The notes: generated from the sequence alone by a model not told the origin. 64,000 bases of DNA from Gautieria morchelliformis (GCA_015179125.1 WHVA01000379.1:50225-114224); one strand, 5' to 3'; positions 9,361-22,724 are shown, numbered from the stretch's first letter. A program made the numbers and translations.

Positions 9361-12310
9361 GCACCCAACACGCGAATCTGATCGCGCTGGACCTGTAGGC
9401 GGTGTCCTCCACCTCTTCGTCCCATTCATAGTATTGGGACGGCTCAGGGTCCCATTCTTCAGTGGGCGTGTCTCCGTTATCCGGAGTGTCGTTGGGTTGG
9501 GGATCACCCTCCCCCTCTTCATCAATCTGTTGAAGAGAGTTTTGATCGGGATCCGTCTCCGGATCCTCGGCTTCACCGTCGTGCCTCACAGCCGCTGTCC
9601 TTATACCGGACCTAAGCCGGGGGCATTCTGCCTTCTTGTGGCCAGGTTGGCCGCATTCAAAGCATGTGGTATTGCTTTGGCTGCCGCTGGGCCTGTCGTT
9701 GGGCCGGCCCGACGTTTTCGTCGGTGGGGCAGGTCGCGGGGACGATCCTGACGCTTGAGGCTGTTTAGCTTCAGGCGGGCGTCCAGCTTGTGCTGGGCGT
9801 GAGGGCGGTAGCCGTTGGCCTGTTCCGCTTCTTGCGAACAGGCTGCCCGTTTGTGTCAACGGCTTGTTCCCTGTGAGCCGGGCGGCACTTGCCGTTGCTG
9901 CTGCACTTTCTGCGCAGCGCATCCCCATGTTGTATTGGGATGCCTCCTCGATCATTCGGGCCGTATCGAAGAGTTGCTCTATTGAGCTGCTCTCGGCATT
10001 ATAGCCCTTTTTGAGGACTTCGTTGCGCAGCGTTTCGCGTAGCGCCAATACGAACCGTCTCCGGAACGTGTACTCGTCTGGCGGCTGTATCATACGTGCT
10101 GCGTATTTCGTGAGCTCGTTCAGCATCTCCTGAACGGTTTTCATGCCTTGCATGACCGCGTCGAATTTATTAGATGTGTGATGGTATGTCAGTGTGTGCA
10201 GGAACCTCTTTTGAAGGCCTTGCATCACTGATTCCAGCGGTCCAGCTGCGGACCTGGCGATCGAAGCGTTCAACGTTTCAAAGGAACCACTCCTGGGCTT
10301 CGCCGGTGAGGCGAGTGCCCACATAGCCGACCTGCGTGTCAATGCTGGTTGGCCCTAGGAGGCAATTCATTTTTAGCCATCGTAGGATGGCTGCCATGAA
10401 GACTTCAAACTCTTCGAGGTCCGATCCCCCTGCATATGGCTCGGGGTGGGCCAATTTTACGCCGGCCTTCGCTAGCACAGACTTCTCCGGGTCTGTGTCT
10501 GCGGCGTCTGCCAACGCCACGCGGATCATCCATGTGATCCCGTCATATGGCTCCATTGGTACGATGTCGGCCTGGTCAGGGATTCCCTGGCCTTCCATTG
10601 GGGCCATGGATCGCTCGCGCGGTTGTGACGCCGCGCGGGGCAGGCTGTTATATGCCCTGACGGGCCCCGGGCTCGGGATCGGGAGCATTTTGTGCTCTCG
10701 GTTCCGGGGGCGTTTTGTGCCTGGTGTCCCCGGTCAGTCCCGCGTTGCAGATCCGTAGCCTGCTGTTGTAGGCTGCGCGCGCTTGCCGTGCGTCTTGTAC
10801 GGCTTGCGTGAGCTGCTCGTCGGGTAGCTGAGCGGTGTGGCTGTGGGCCACCGTTTCTTCAGCGTTCTTCGCTAGTAGCTCGAGTGCCCGTGTGTGGTGG
10901 CGCGCGGCTGCGGCTTCTTTACACTGCCAGTGTGCGACTTCGAGCTCTAAGCTCTCGGTCGTCGTTTCAGAGTCAGGCTCTGAGGCGACCTGATCCCTAA
11001 CGATCTGTTGGATCATTTTACGGCTGTCCGTTGGGGCAGCCGGTTGTTCCTGAGGCTCGTTCCCGAACCTTACGTCCTGTTCGACCGGGACGGCTGGTGG
11101 TGGCATTCGCTGTTTGTCTCGCTCCTGTCGGCACGCGTCGCGACTGCATTCGTTAGCTGTGGACTGTCGCAAGCTCGGACGAGTTGCGACGTGTTCCCCG
11201 CGTGGGCGGAGTGCTTTCTGGACGTCCTCCAGCGTGGCTGCGTCTTGCAGCCTGACCTCCTCCGCCTGGTGGAGTTCCTTGCCGATTGCCATTAGGGCGG
11301 CGGCAGCGTTGTCAAGCTGCGATGCCAGCTGATCGTGCTTATGGCGTGTCAGTGTACTTCGGTGCAGCGCAGCCTGCACCTGTTTGTTCAGGGCTTCTGC
11401 CGTCTCGTGGTCGATGGCGTGAGCCCTCGAGCTCTTGCGACTAGAGCTTGAGTATTCCGAGTCCTGACCATCGTCTGGGGCTTGTCTCTTTTGCCATCGT
11501 CCTCCTTCAGGGACGATTGTCGTCGCTCTACTTCGTGAGCGTCGGTTTGAGTCGTGGCTTTGTGCCCGTCTCGACGTTGTTGCTCTACCGTCTGACGACG
11601 GCGAGACTTCTCTGCCCTTTCCTTTGTCTTTGGGCAGAGAGAGATGCGGGGGCGGCGCTGGCTCGTCACCTGGCGTCCTCTCTTCCTCGGCCACGCTCGA
11701 TGAGACGTGGTCGGGATTTTCCTCGCCCTCTACTGAGGGGACGAGGGCGGTGAGATCTACAATCTCTCCGTCTTCTATCATCCTGGTCTCTTGGTCCAGG
11801 ATAGCGTCAGCCGTCGTGTTGCTGGGCTGCGCCTGGGGTGTGGACCTCGAGCTCATCGCTCGTGTCCGTCTTCGACTGCGTGGGATCATCATGCTCGCAG
11901 CCGACAGTAGAGGTCTACTGGAGGGTCTCAACGATTGTTAGTCGTCGACGTAGCGATCTTTTTCAAGATTGCTTCGAATCCACTATCGGCTGGTCGCGTG
12001 GCGATCAACCGCAGGATAGTTCAAAAAGGTGTAAAGATGTCGATCTTAGGACCTTGTATCACAAGGGCACTGCAGAACTTGACCAATGAGTGGTATTCTG
12101 AATGCTACGTAGTGACAGGTAAGAGTAAGATGCAATGGGGACCGCTAGCCGGTTCCCACGCATAAACTATACAGTGGGTCCTTAAGGGGCCCACTGGGAT
12201 TATGTAATAACTAATGTACATGTAGATACACGGGTTATTTACACTTTCGTACTTAGAAGAACTCGACAAGGACTCTTTCGACCATGTTACGGGATATGCC
12301 TGCACCCTTT

Positions 12311-13704
12311 ATTAAGCTAACTTATACTACACTACAGCTATTAATTTTTCATAGGGGAGTTAGTCCAGTTTGGGACCCCCTGCCTTAGGGCATATGTTTC
12401 ATCATCTTTGCAACGGTCTATCGGTAGCTACATGTGTTGTATTATCCTGCATGAGCCACAGCTCAATGGATATAAATGGATATAAAATAAAAATAAAATA
12501 AAATTTGTGTATCTATTTTTTGGTGGTAACTGCTGATGCATGATGGTTTATCTTAGATTTGGATGCACGTAGAACATAAATAAGGTGAGTACGAAGGCCA
12601 TTGTGTGGTGTACCCTAGATCAGGCTTGGATACCACACTGGGTGAGGGATAAGTTCGTGCATGCTGCATAGTCAGGTCTGAAGGCACATTATAGCATGTG
12701 TACATGGCATCTTCAGGGAGTCTGCTTGTCACTTTGATGCTGTGCTGCAGTCAGGTGCAGGGCATGGCAAGGGTTCACTGGCTGAGCATGAATACCATCC
12801 CAACAATGAACACCTTGTGCACATCCCTGCTGCCCCACCCCATCTCAAGCGAGTGCTGTGAGTCTGTGTCACCGTCTGACAGGGCACACTGGGCTCCCCC
12901 TCCACCCCCGCCCCCATACCCGGTGCCTCATTGAATGGTGCTAAACAATAGCGACACAGATGTTCGGTGTGGTTAGTAGTTGGTTGTGCATCACTGCTCA
13001 ATTTCAAATGCTAATTTTTTGTTGCCAAATGTAGCTGTATGCGTACATGCCTGCAGTATTTCCCGCTCCTCACCAGCCGGTGTATATGTAGACTGCATGG
13101 ACATGTTCTGGTGAATAACAAATTACTAGTCATACCGCTGATGCAGTCTGTTCTGCTTGTAACCAGTGCATTATTTCATAATCAAACAATGTTCATCGTT
13201 CAAATTCGAGACACCTTACAGGTTTGCCGGACTAATGGCACCTATAAGTTCATGCTTTGGGATAGCTTCCACTGTTTTCTTCTTCTCACTGGTTAACATC
13301 GCAGTTGCCACCTATGGAAATCTCAACACTTCCGTACCTGTCTTTGTGGGCAGCATCATTGTTCTTCGTTGCAGCTTCATTGATGCTCTTCTTACCCATT
13401 GAAGCAAGTATCTCCTAAGTCTTTTTTTGACCTACTCAAGACATCGAGGATGCCAAGATCAATGGTGTGGTGCATGTATTTGTGTACATTTTCCCAATGC
13501 ACCTTGCTGATGCAGACACCAAGGTGTATGGTGTCTTCTATCAGCATGATGTTGTTGCATGGCAATTATAGGGTCTTCCAGGTGGTATTGCAGGTCTGAA
13601 ATATCCATGCGTCTGGAGATTGGTCACCCACTGATATCTTGAACTCCATCGAGCAGGTCATGGCTGAAGCTGTCACCTCTATTGTCTTCACCAAGGAATC
13701 TTCC
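12311..13704 (+). other. Degraded host coding sequence, unidentified
   Basis: No intact gene is visible. Short stretches on the plus strand read as protein with membrane-like character, for example around 13,166-13,275 and, in another frame, 13,305-13,400 (LPYLSLWAASLFFVAASLML). The frame changes between them and stops are frequent. The copia element at 13,705 interrupts this sequence, which resumes after 18,518. I do not recognise the family. The part 12,311-12,690 shows nothing I can name. Confidence 0.3.
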
Positions 13705-14006
13705 TATTGGGATATGACACCGTTGGTAAGTGTGGAACGCAGCAGGGCCGTGCCCGGCATCGACGTAGGGAGGATACTCGTAGCTTCGGTCCTGCATGAC
13801 CGAAGCTAGTATATAGTTCAGACGTACAAGCAGTCACACCTCAGTGAAGCTATCGTTCACTGAGGTACGCATCGTCTCTCATAGTTACACACGCATCACT
13901 AATCGTAATGTATAGCCCATCGTACTTAGGTAGCTATACATGTTACAGTGAAGCTATCGTTCACTGAGACCATCGTACTTAGTCTACTGCGCATAACCCA
14001 TCAACA
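13705..14006 (+). repeat. 5' LTR of copia element
   Basis: The repeat starts TATTGGGATA and ends CCCATCAACA; the first dinucleotide pair is TA rather than the usual TG in both copies. It contains two copies of a CAGTGAAgctatcgTTCACTG hairpin and a tagtatata promoter-like motif. It matches 18,212-18,513 in length, with eight substitutions. Confidence 0.95.
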
Positions 14007-14010
14007 GGTT

Positions 14011-17000
14011 ATGGGCCCCGCAGAGCCCACCACGTCTTCCTCTACCTCGAAGTCCTTCGTCGTACCCAAGCTTGCCCGAGATGGCACGAACTGGGTTACC
14101 TGGAAAAGTCAAACGTTAGCCACATTAGCGTCAACTCGTGGTGCAAAACGACACCTGGAGGGAACTGCCTGCATCCCCCCCCCCTCCCCCATTCCCACTT
14201 ACCCTACTGGCCACTCGCTAACGGACGAACAGGAGGAAGAGCTAGATGATCTAGAGAAGCGTTGGGACGACTACAACCAACGCGAGGCCACGATCATGGC
14301 CCAGATCTTCACCAAGGTCCCGGACAGCGTACTCATTGAAGTACGGAACCTAATGACGGCAAAGGAGGTGTGGGAAGCGGTATGTGCCAAACACGAAAGT
14401 AAAGCACTCACGGTGAAGATCAACATGAGACGACAGATGTACGAGATGAAATGCGAGGACGAGTCGAACGTCCGTACGCACCTGGAAGGTCTCATGAGAA
14501 TGCAAGAGCAGCTATCTGGAATGAATGCCACACTCACCAACGACGGCCTAGTCACTGTCATCCTCGGCTTGCTCCCCAAATCATATCGCTCACTCATCAA
14601 CGCTATCACAATGTCTGCCGCGAACGCCAAGGCAAAGCTAGAACCAGATCAAGTAGTTAGCATGCTCATTGACGAGTTCGAGAGACTCACCATCGAGGAG
14701 CACCAGCTCAAGGCGAGTGAGAACGCCCTCACGGCAGCCAAAGGTCGCGGGAAGCCCCAAGCGCGCGCAAGCACCTCCAGCACCACGAAGATCGACGTGG
14801 AATGCTGGAAGTGCGGCAAGAAGGGTCATTTGAAGGCAGACTGCCGTTCAAAAACCAAGAAGAAGGAAGAGAAGAAGGGAGGCGGGTCAGCAAATGCAGC
14901 AGCTGAAAGCAAGGATTTTGCGTTCACAACTACCTTTGCTGGGACCACACTCGCGCTGGAAACGAGTCCATTGACTGGTCAGGAAATCGACGTCTACGAC
15001 TCGGGTGCATCAGGTCACATGTTGCCGAACAAGCATCGCTTCGTTACCTTCAAAGCAATCACGCCGCGCGCGATCAACGCCGCGGATAAGACGGTCTTCC
15101 AAGCTACAGGAATAGGAAATATGAGGATTGGCATCCCCAATGGCAAGACAACGATGCACGTCACCTTGAAAGACGTGTTATACTGCCCCGACCTCGCGTT
15201 CACCCTAATCTCACTGACGCGCTGCGATGCAGCCGGTTACTCGGTCCTCTTGCAGGACCGAAAATGTCTAATATGAGACGCGAAGGGGACGCTGCTTGGG
15301 CAGGTCCCGCTCTCGAACGGGCTCTACAAAGTAGAGCATAAGGCTACAGCAGCGGTCGCGAACATCACGACCAAGTCACTTACGGTGGACGAGCTACACC
15401 GCCGCATGGGGCACATCTCCCCACAGGCCGCCCGGAAACTTGTGCAGGATGGCACGGTGACCGGCCTCGACGTAGACGTGTCGAGCCAGCCCAGCTTCTG
15501 CACGGCGTGTGCACAAGCAAAGCTGACTCGCAAGCCCGTCCTGCAGAAGCGGGAAGGACCGCAAGCCGCGAGCTTCGGCGAGAAGGTACACTCAGACGTA
15601 CGAGGGCCCGCGAACCCCCAAAGCTACAATGGGAAAGATTACTTCGTCAGCTTTACCGATGATCACAGCAGATGGACTTACCTAGTGCCCATGGCAAAGA
15701 AAAGCAACACCTTCGACTGCTACAAGCAGTACGAGGCGTGGGTGGAGACCCAGCACGGCACGAAGCTAAAGCGCCTGCAAACGGATCGAGGGGGAGAATA
15801 CTTGTCCGAGGAGTTCACCGCTCACCTTAAATCTAAAGGGACAGTCCGCAGTTTAACCGTGCATGACACACCTGAGGAAAACAGTGTGTCAGAAAGACTG
15901 AACCGCACGCTGCTGGAACACGCACGAGCGATGCACCTAGTAGCAAACCTACCGAAGTTCCTCTGGACGGAATCAGTACAACATGCCATATGGTTGAAGA
16001 ATCGAACGTCGACCCACGCACTGGACGGAAAAATGCCGTATGAGGTCATGCACCGTGAAAAGCCCGATCTGACGGACTTACCTGAGTGGGGCGCGAGGGT
16101 CTACACTCTCAGAGAAGACCGCGGCAAACTAGAGCCCAAAGCAGACGAGGGCAGATGGGTCGGATATAGCGACAAAAGCAAAGGCCATAGGATCTATTGG
16201 CCTGGGAAACATCGCGTGAGCATCGAAAGAAACATTACCTTCAACAACTCTGTCCTGGTCACCCCGAGCGATGCACAGACTGAGGGGGAGTCAACCACCC
16301 AGGGCAGTCAAAGCGCCGCTCGACAAGACCAGCCGCCCGTACCGCCCCCAGCTACTCCGCGCGTCGATCCGCTCGAGGGCCTTGAGGTGCCAGATCCCCC
16401 AGAAGACCAGCCACTGGGCAGGGGACACCGGACGCGGAAACCGTCCGCGTACATAAGGGACATCGCCGACGGTGCAGGCAGCAGCACCGGTCGCGCGAAC
16501 GCCCCTGTGTACCCCAAGGGACTGCCCATCCCCACAGGGAACGTGGCCCTAGCGGTCCTGGAGGAGCTGGGAGAGTACGTGGAAACAGAGGGGGTGACGT
16601 GTCGCCCTCTTGAACTTTCGATGTCCGCAGCTGCACATGTGGGAATCGACCCCACTAGTCTGGACGACGCGCGCTCCCACGAGGATTGGCCGCTCTGGGA
16701 CACATCTATAAGACAGGAGCTGGACCAACACGAGAGAGTGAAGATGTGGGATCTAGTGGAACCCCCACCTGGCGCAAACATCGTAGGAAGCAAGTTGGTC
16801 TTCCGGTACAAGCACGACGCCAGCGGCGAGATTGTGAACCGCAAGACGAGGCTCGTCGCTCAAGGGTTCTCGCAAGCGGAAGGCATCGATTACAGCGAAA
16901 CTTTCTCACCCACCGCTAAGCTATCTGCAATCCGCGTCATCGCCGCCATCGCCACCAGAAACAACTGGGAGCTAGAGCAAACGGACATAGACGGCGTGTA

Positions 17001-18204
17001 TCTCAACGCTCGCCTCACAGAAACCATTTACATGCGTCAGGCAAAGGGATATGAGGCCCCTGGGAAGGAACACCACGTATGCCACCTCAACCACGCTATC
17101 TACTGATTGAAACAGTCGGGAAGGGCATGGTATGAACTATTCTACAGCGTACTACTCAGGTTCGGGTTCACTCGCTGCGAGGTGGAACACGCCGTGTTCC
17201 ACAGGCACATCGGCCAGGAGGCGCTCATCGTCGCCGTCGACGTAGACGACCTCACGATGGCCAGAAATACGAAGGAGGTCATCCGGAAGTTCAAAGACGA
17301 GCTACGCACCGTGTTCAACATCAAGGATCTCGGCGACCTGCATTGGCTACTTGGGATAGAAGTGGCACGAGACCGCAAATGACGCACAATATCATTCTCA
17401 CAACGTGCGTACATCGATAAAATACTCGAGCGTTTCAACCTGCAGGACGCCAACCCGCTAAGCACGCCGCTCGATCCCCACCATAAATTGAGTCTATCGC
17501 AATGCCCCACGACCCCGCGCCAGTTCGACGACATGCGCAACATACCTTATCGCGAGGCCATTGGCTCGCTCATGTACACTGCCCTGGGCACGCGCCCAGA
17601 CATTTCCTTCGCCGTCTCCTTCCTGGCGCAGTTCATGCAAAATCCCGGTAGGCCGCACTGGGAGGCCGTGAAGAGGGTATTCCGATATCTAAAAGGAACT
17701 AAGTCAGAGTGCCTCATCATTGGCGGCGCTCACAGAGGTCTCGAAGGATTCTCAGACGCGGACTGGGCGTCGCAAGAGCACCAGCACTCGATCTCAGGAT
17801 ACGTCTTCACAATAGATGGCGGCGCGATCTCCTGGAGCTCGAAGAAGCAAGGGATCGTCGCGCTCTCCACGACAGAGGCCGAGTATATCGCAGCCACGCA
17901 CGCCGCGAAGGAAGCGCTATGGCTGCGCATGTTCCTAGCCGACATCGCACGCCCGCTTGAAAAGCCACTCACCATCCACCTCGACAATATCTCCGCCATC
18001 TCTATCACGAAGAACGATGAATATCATCCGCGCACGAAGCACATCGATATCTGTTATCACTTCATACGCCACACCGTTCAGGAGGGGCTAATCCAGGTCG
18101 ACTACGTCCCGACAGCAGATATGGCCGCGGACATGTTCACCAAGGCTCTTCCACGGCACAAAGTCCTGCATCTGAATGCGCTCGTTGGGCTGCGTTCGGC
18201 TTAA
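14011..18204 (+). pseudogene. Copia gag-pol remains
   Basis: The parts are recognisable in order. Gag spans about 14,010-14,780 with the UBN2-like KEVWEAV block, then comes a CCHC knuckle (CWKCGKKGHLKADC, near 14,800). The protease motif DSGASGHM is near 15,000. The pre-integrase HRRMGH and integrase core run about 15,390-16,230, and reverse transcriptase of copia type about 16,750-17,500. RNase H with the usual DADWA and KHIDI blocks runs about 17,750-18,150. The frame is broken in about three places, so no full product is expected. Confidence 0.93.
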
Positions 18205-18211
18205 GGGGGAG

Positions 18212-18513
18212 TATTGGGATACGACACCGTTGGTAAGCGTGGAACGCAGCAGGGCCGTGCCCGGCATCAACGTAGGGAGGATACTCATAGCTTCGGTCCT
18301 GCATGACCGAAGCTAGTATATAGTTCAGATGTACGAGCAGTCGCACCTCAGTGAAGCTATCGTTCACTGAGGTACGCATCGTCTCTCATAGTTACACACG
18401 CATCGCTAATCGTAATGTATAGCCCATCGTACTTAGGTAGCTATACATGTTACAGTGAAGCTATCGTTCACTGAGACCATCGTACTTAGTCTACTGCGCA
18501 TAACCCATCAACA
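18212..18513 (+). repeat. 3' LTR of copia element
   Basis: Direct repeat of 13,705-14,006. The two copies have equal length and no indels, and all eight differences are transitions. It is followed at once by the CTTCC target duplicate. Confidence 0.95.
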
Positions 18514-18518
18514 CTTCC

Positions 18519-18944
18519 CTCCATTGTCCCAGCAATATCTTTGATCTCAGTGGTTCATCCATGCATCTCCTTCGCCTGAAACATCTGATCCAGACCCACC
18601 TGGGACTCATCATGTTTGTGTCTACCCGCCTCATATTGTGTGCTCATCTGGTCCATGCAGTTCTCCAATTCCCTTACTTTTACATGTATTTCTGAACAGC
18701 ATTTCAGCACTATAATGAACTGATTTATCTATGTTTCACAACTGCAATTTTAAGTACTAAAAAGGCAGAAAATCAGTGTAAATTGTTTCTGAAAGAACCA
18801 TTCTCTCTACTAGATTTTAGGGTCGCGCCAATCAACCGGCGCACTTGAATTCAGAGCACTTAAAATCCGTGTGTTCTGCACTGATATACTAGTGGTGCAT
18901 AATGTACTTAGGGTAAGTGCCCGGTCTTCCTGCAGTGTGTGGCA
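18519..18944. other. Gene-free stretch
   Basis: Continuation of the host sequence split by the copia insertion. I see no sustained reading frame, RNA gene or repeat here. Confidence 0.4.
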
Positions 18945-19676
18945 ATCAAGAGAACAGTTGTAGCGGGAGGTTGAGAAAAGCTGTGTGAGCTGGTCAGGGT
19001 TTATAAACTAGTTACAAAATTGCCACACTAAGCTCGAAATAGCCAACTTACGCGGGTAGTAGACCCAAAATACAAAAGGGTAACAAGCCCTGTCAGGAGG
19101 CTCGCTGTAAATTGACAGAAAATCATTCGGGGTCCGCAGTTGAAACGGCTACCAAGCGCCCTTTTTCCGATAAATGTAATACCCAATACTTAATAAAGAT
19201 GATCTGTATATTCTCTCACATCGGAGGAGTCGGAACATCGCTTCAAGTTCCTTGTCCAGAGCGGATGTACTAGATGACATGATCATGTATGAAAAATAGT
19301 GACGAGGCCACCGTCGATACAAGCGCTTTGTGAGATACCTAGTCCCAGTAACATCATCTTCCCGGAAAACGATACAGGTGGGTGATAGATTCCACTAGAG
19401 AGGTCACGGGGGGATGGTCACGGTCACACCCGATACTTACAACTCTTTGATTGTTCGAATGGTACACGTGTGGCTTTCCCCGCTTGTCCTCTCGTCGAAG
19501 ATCATTATTCATCAATATCCCACTTTTTTCGTGTCTAAGCAGCAGAATTGAGTGAGGAGCGCCTTCGAAGTTCGGACTTCAACGCAGCTGCCAGGACGCC
19601 ATAGCTCGGGGCTGATTACTCTTGGTTTTAATGGTTTGTGTCACCTCCCTTCACGTAATAGATGTTCCCTAACTAG

Positions 19677-19720
19677 CACGAGTCTTCTACTAGTTCTTCA
19701 CGAGTCTTCTGCTAGTTCTT
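19677..19720 (+). repeat. 22-bp tandem duplication
   Basis: Two successive units of cacgagtcttctactagttctt, differing at one base. The truncated A copy near 36,380 has a single unit, so this duplication arose in the left copy. Confidence 0.85.
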
Positions 19721-22703
19721 CTATGATCCCCTTCAAGCGGCCGTTCTCTGTGCCACCCACAGACGCTCCCTGTAAGTACACCAGGATATTATTGCTAAGA
19801 GAACAGTATTAATATGGTTGTATCGCTGAAAATATCTGGTATGGATAGGAATCGCTTGCGGACAAATTGCCATGATAATATTCTCATGGTACTCCCTACT
19901 ACCTCCGAGACCGTAAACCCAATAATCTTCTCATCTCGCAAAATCTTCTCAAACGCTTCCAGTGGTTTTAAAACAATAGCTCGCGCTATGCTGCGCGGTA
20001 TGAATAATCCCCATGTTATGGAATATTTTCAACAAAATTTACAGGGTTAGTGGTCGTTCAACACTGCTAAAATTATTTTATGCTCATAGCACGAAATCCA
20101 AGATGTACTTGCTGATACACCTCTTTTGTTGTTCATATTCAAGTCTATCAGTGGACGCGGCAAATAAAGACCGCGAATTGCAGCACTGCATCGCAACAGC
20201 TATTATCACTGGGGCACCTCCAACACAACCCTTCACACTACTCTACATGCCTCCAGACCCTTGTATGTTTCCTCCAGTTCTGATAGTGACTTTGTTGATT
20301 AATATGTCCCTTCATCTTTCCGGAGGCGGCCATGTCCAGTGCCTCTAGTGCATCTCGACAGTTTCTTCAGCGGAGTAGCGCCATCCCGAAACCCGGTACC
20401 TCCGTGGCGGCACCTACCCAGAGTATGATCCTACTATACTTATTCCCTTTGGATATAGAACTAGCATCAGATTAGCAGCTCCATTACAGACCCTGCCCTT
20501 AGCTTGTAAACAGTGAAGGTATCAGCACCGAGTTTGGCTCCACCAGGCAATCCGACAGCTGCGAGCGTCGCGCCACAGCGTAGGTACCACTCATCTGCCT
20601 GAATGTGAGCAACAGGCTGGACCACATAATGTACGCTTATATGCCTGCCATATCGCAGAAGGGACTTACGTTCGCAGGAGAGACGAGCCTCATGCACCCC
20701 TTCACTTCCGGTGGAGTGCTTTATAGCCTTTACAAGATCCTTTGTGAGCCCAAGGTCGATGAACGATTCCGCTCCTAAATATTTATTTTCGTCCTGCCGG
20801 TATTTGCAACAACATTCACGATGAGGCAGGACAATGCAGAAAATTTGAGACCTGCCGATATATAGGGACGTTATCCCATGGCACTGGAATATTGAACAGC
20901 TATGATGTGGTGAGTTTTCTCAGCCTGCCACATGAGAGTACATTGATCTATGTCGCCTAGATGTCCCAGCTCCCCGAGGACCTCTCCCTGGAATCACAAC
21001 CCAACCTCCAATGTGTGTGTTGCTTGTTGTTGTTTTAAGGGCACTATTATCAGTAACGCCTTGCAAAGTATCACCTACAAGCAACCAAAGGAAGCCAATC
21101 AGAGAACTCACTGAACTGAGGCGCGAAGGCGCATCGGCGCTTTCGTGCTTTGGGGTGGGAAAAGTATGGATGACGCAGGACTTGGTGAACTGCGCAAATG
21201 TTATAATGGCTGAGGGAACGTGGTTGGTTCTTGTCAGTGTTCGTTTGTCGTTTTGCGCTATTCTCAACACCCGTTCTCGGTCAGGTAGTTTTTGGACGAA
21301 ACTCGCAAACAGTGGAACTGATCCCCAGATGGTGAGTATGGTTACACTGTTTTATGATCAGATCTTTTATTCACCCTCAGGCGCCCATATCTGTACTTTT
21401 GTTCACCAACACTCTCATGCTGTTCTCACCTACACGTAGTAATTACACTACTTCGCCACGCCGATGCCGAGTCCGTGCCACCCCTAACTTGCTCTAAGAA
21501 GCTCGCATCCTGGAAGAATGTTCTGCGTCCCGCTCCAGGACCACAGTTGAGCATTTCCATAACACTTCTGACGCCTCACTGGAAGCCATGGATATCACGT
21601 GTGTTCATCCCATCTCACAGCGTCAGTGACCAAGCGTTGCCATCTATTTTTTGCCATCCTGACGCCGTACTGACAGGCCCGTGCAGATCCGCCGCATCCG
21701 CCTTGCAGTCATCGAGTCTGTCATGCATACATGGGCGACATCCCTACCTCCAAGAACGTTCTTCCGTCCACTGTAGTCTATCCTATTCATCGACCAAGGC
21801 CCTCTTCTTTCGAGGAGCATCCAAGGGCATAGGTACATCCACTACTCCACAGCGTGGCACTCTGACCGCAAGCCATGTTATTTGACTGGTTAAAACGCCT
21901 CTCACTCTAAGCTTTACCGGATCCACGACGTGCCAAACTCCGAACCTTGAGGCCGGCTTTGCCATACACGGCGAGCGGAAAGCAAGTATATCCATCGAGC
22001 TGTCAACCGAGACGGGACGGCAGTAACTCTACCGTGTATACAAGTATGAGAGTCCGGTGTGGAGAGCATGGATACAATGGGTACTATTGGAAGCCACGTC
22101 TACTCGTGTGATCAGCGACCGACACGTGTCCGATAGTTAGTATGGCCATTATGTGCCAATGTGAGTGCGACGCGCTCAAGTCCTTCCTGATAACTCACGC
22201 CCCTTGTTTACTTCATAACAAAAGACGCAAGCTCACCTCAACATACCATTAGAATGATAACTGGATCGACTGGCTGTGCCACGTCGAATGTTCCGCGCGT
22301 CATCATCATGTACCGACCGAACAGAAGGCTCTCGTAGGCAGTTGCCCGACTAATACCAATAGCTGGTCTAAGACACAGAAGGCATACCTCATCGATGTCG
22401 CATAAGGACTGCAGACAGGTCATGAGTCCAATTTCTAGTCATTCAAGTTTCGAAGCGTACTGCTATATCACCCAGCTACGACGAAGGTGAGTTGCTTCGG
22501 CTAATGTTCAGAAAGCAACTTACTAATATCATTCTGACACGGCGTAGCTCTCTATTCTTTCATTCATCCTGACTGTGCCTGAGGCTGCCACGGTACAAAC
22601 CCATACTGGCTGCAATTTGAGAACGAACATAGGTTAAACATGGGAGATGACAGCGCTTTCCGTCTCCATGTGTTTTCGATGGAGCATGAATAGTCATTTA
22701 CAC

Positions 22704-22724
22704 AGCCGAGGTGGGACCTCGGCT
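22704..22724. promoter_or_regulatory. 21-bp palindrome upstream of 7TM gene (left)
   Basis: AGCCGAGGT and its exact reverse complement ACCTCGGCT flank a 3-base centre. It lies about 180 bases before the proposed ATG and is kept in the inverted copy at 43,902-43,922. It could be an operator or an RNA hairpin in the leader; its role is inferred only from position. Confidence 0.5.

Larger units (their letters stand above)
5839..12310 (-). mobile_element. Degraded Ty3/gypsy element, minus strand
   Basis: Read on the minus strand from about 11,930 down, the order is a long charged N-terminal gag region, a gag core (near 10,280-10,480), a CCHC knuckle (CFECGQPGHKKAEC, near 9,650), reverse transcriptase (near 8,500-7,700), RNase H (near 7,560-7,310) and integrase (about 7,160-5,860). 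It stops dead at the chromovirus LTR. The frame has many interruptions, so this is an old fossil. A copia fragment lies between gag and reverse transcriptase. About 11,940-12,310 may be its leader and 5' LTR, but I could not find a matching second LTR, so that border is uncertain. Confidence 0.85.
13705..18513 (+). mobile_element. Ty1/copia retrotransposon with both LTRs
   Basis: Two 302-bp direct repeats (13,705-14,006 and 18,212-18,513) bound an internal region in copia order: gag, protease, integrase, reverse transcriptase, RNase H. The 5-bp sequence CTTCC is present on both sides (13,700-13,704 and 18,514-18,518), a target-site duplication. A primer-site-like sequence follows the 5' LTR and a purine tract (aagggggag) precedes the 3' LTR. 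The LTRs differ at eight positions (about 2.6%), so the insertion is moderately recent. The internal frame is broken in about three places. Confidence 0.95.

Noticed and set aside
12174-12194. Near-palindrome gtgggtccttaaggggcccac as a regulatory site
   Set aside because: The arms are imperfect and there is no second copy or positional support beyond lying in a presumed LTR.
20000-21900. Several 80-140 codon frames on both strands of segment A (for example 21,011-21,439 and 21,475-21,885)
   Set aside because: The three A copies do not keep the same frame intact, there are no consistent splice sites or known motifs, and both strands are equally open. They are listed only as part of the duplication.
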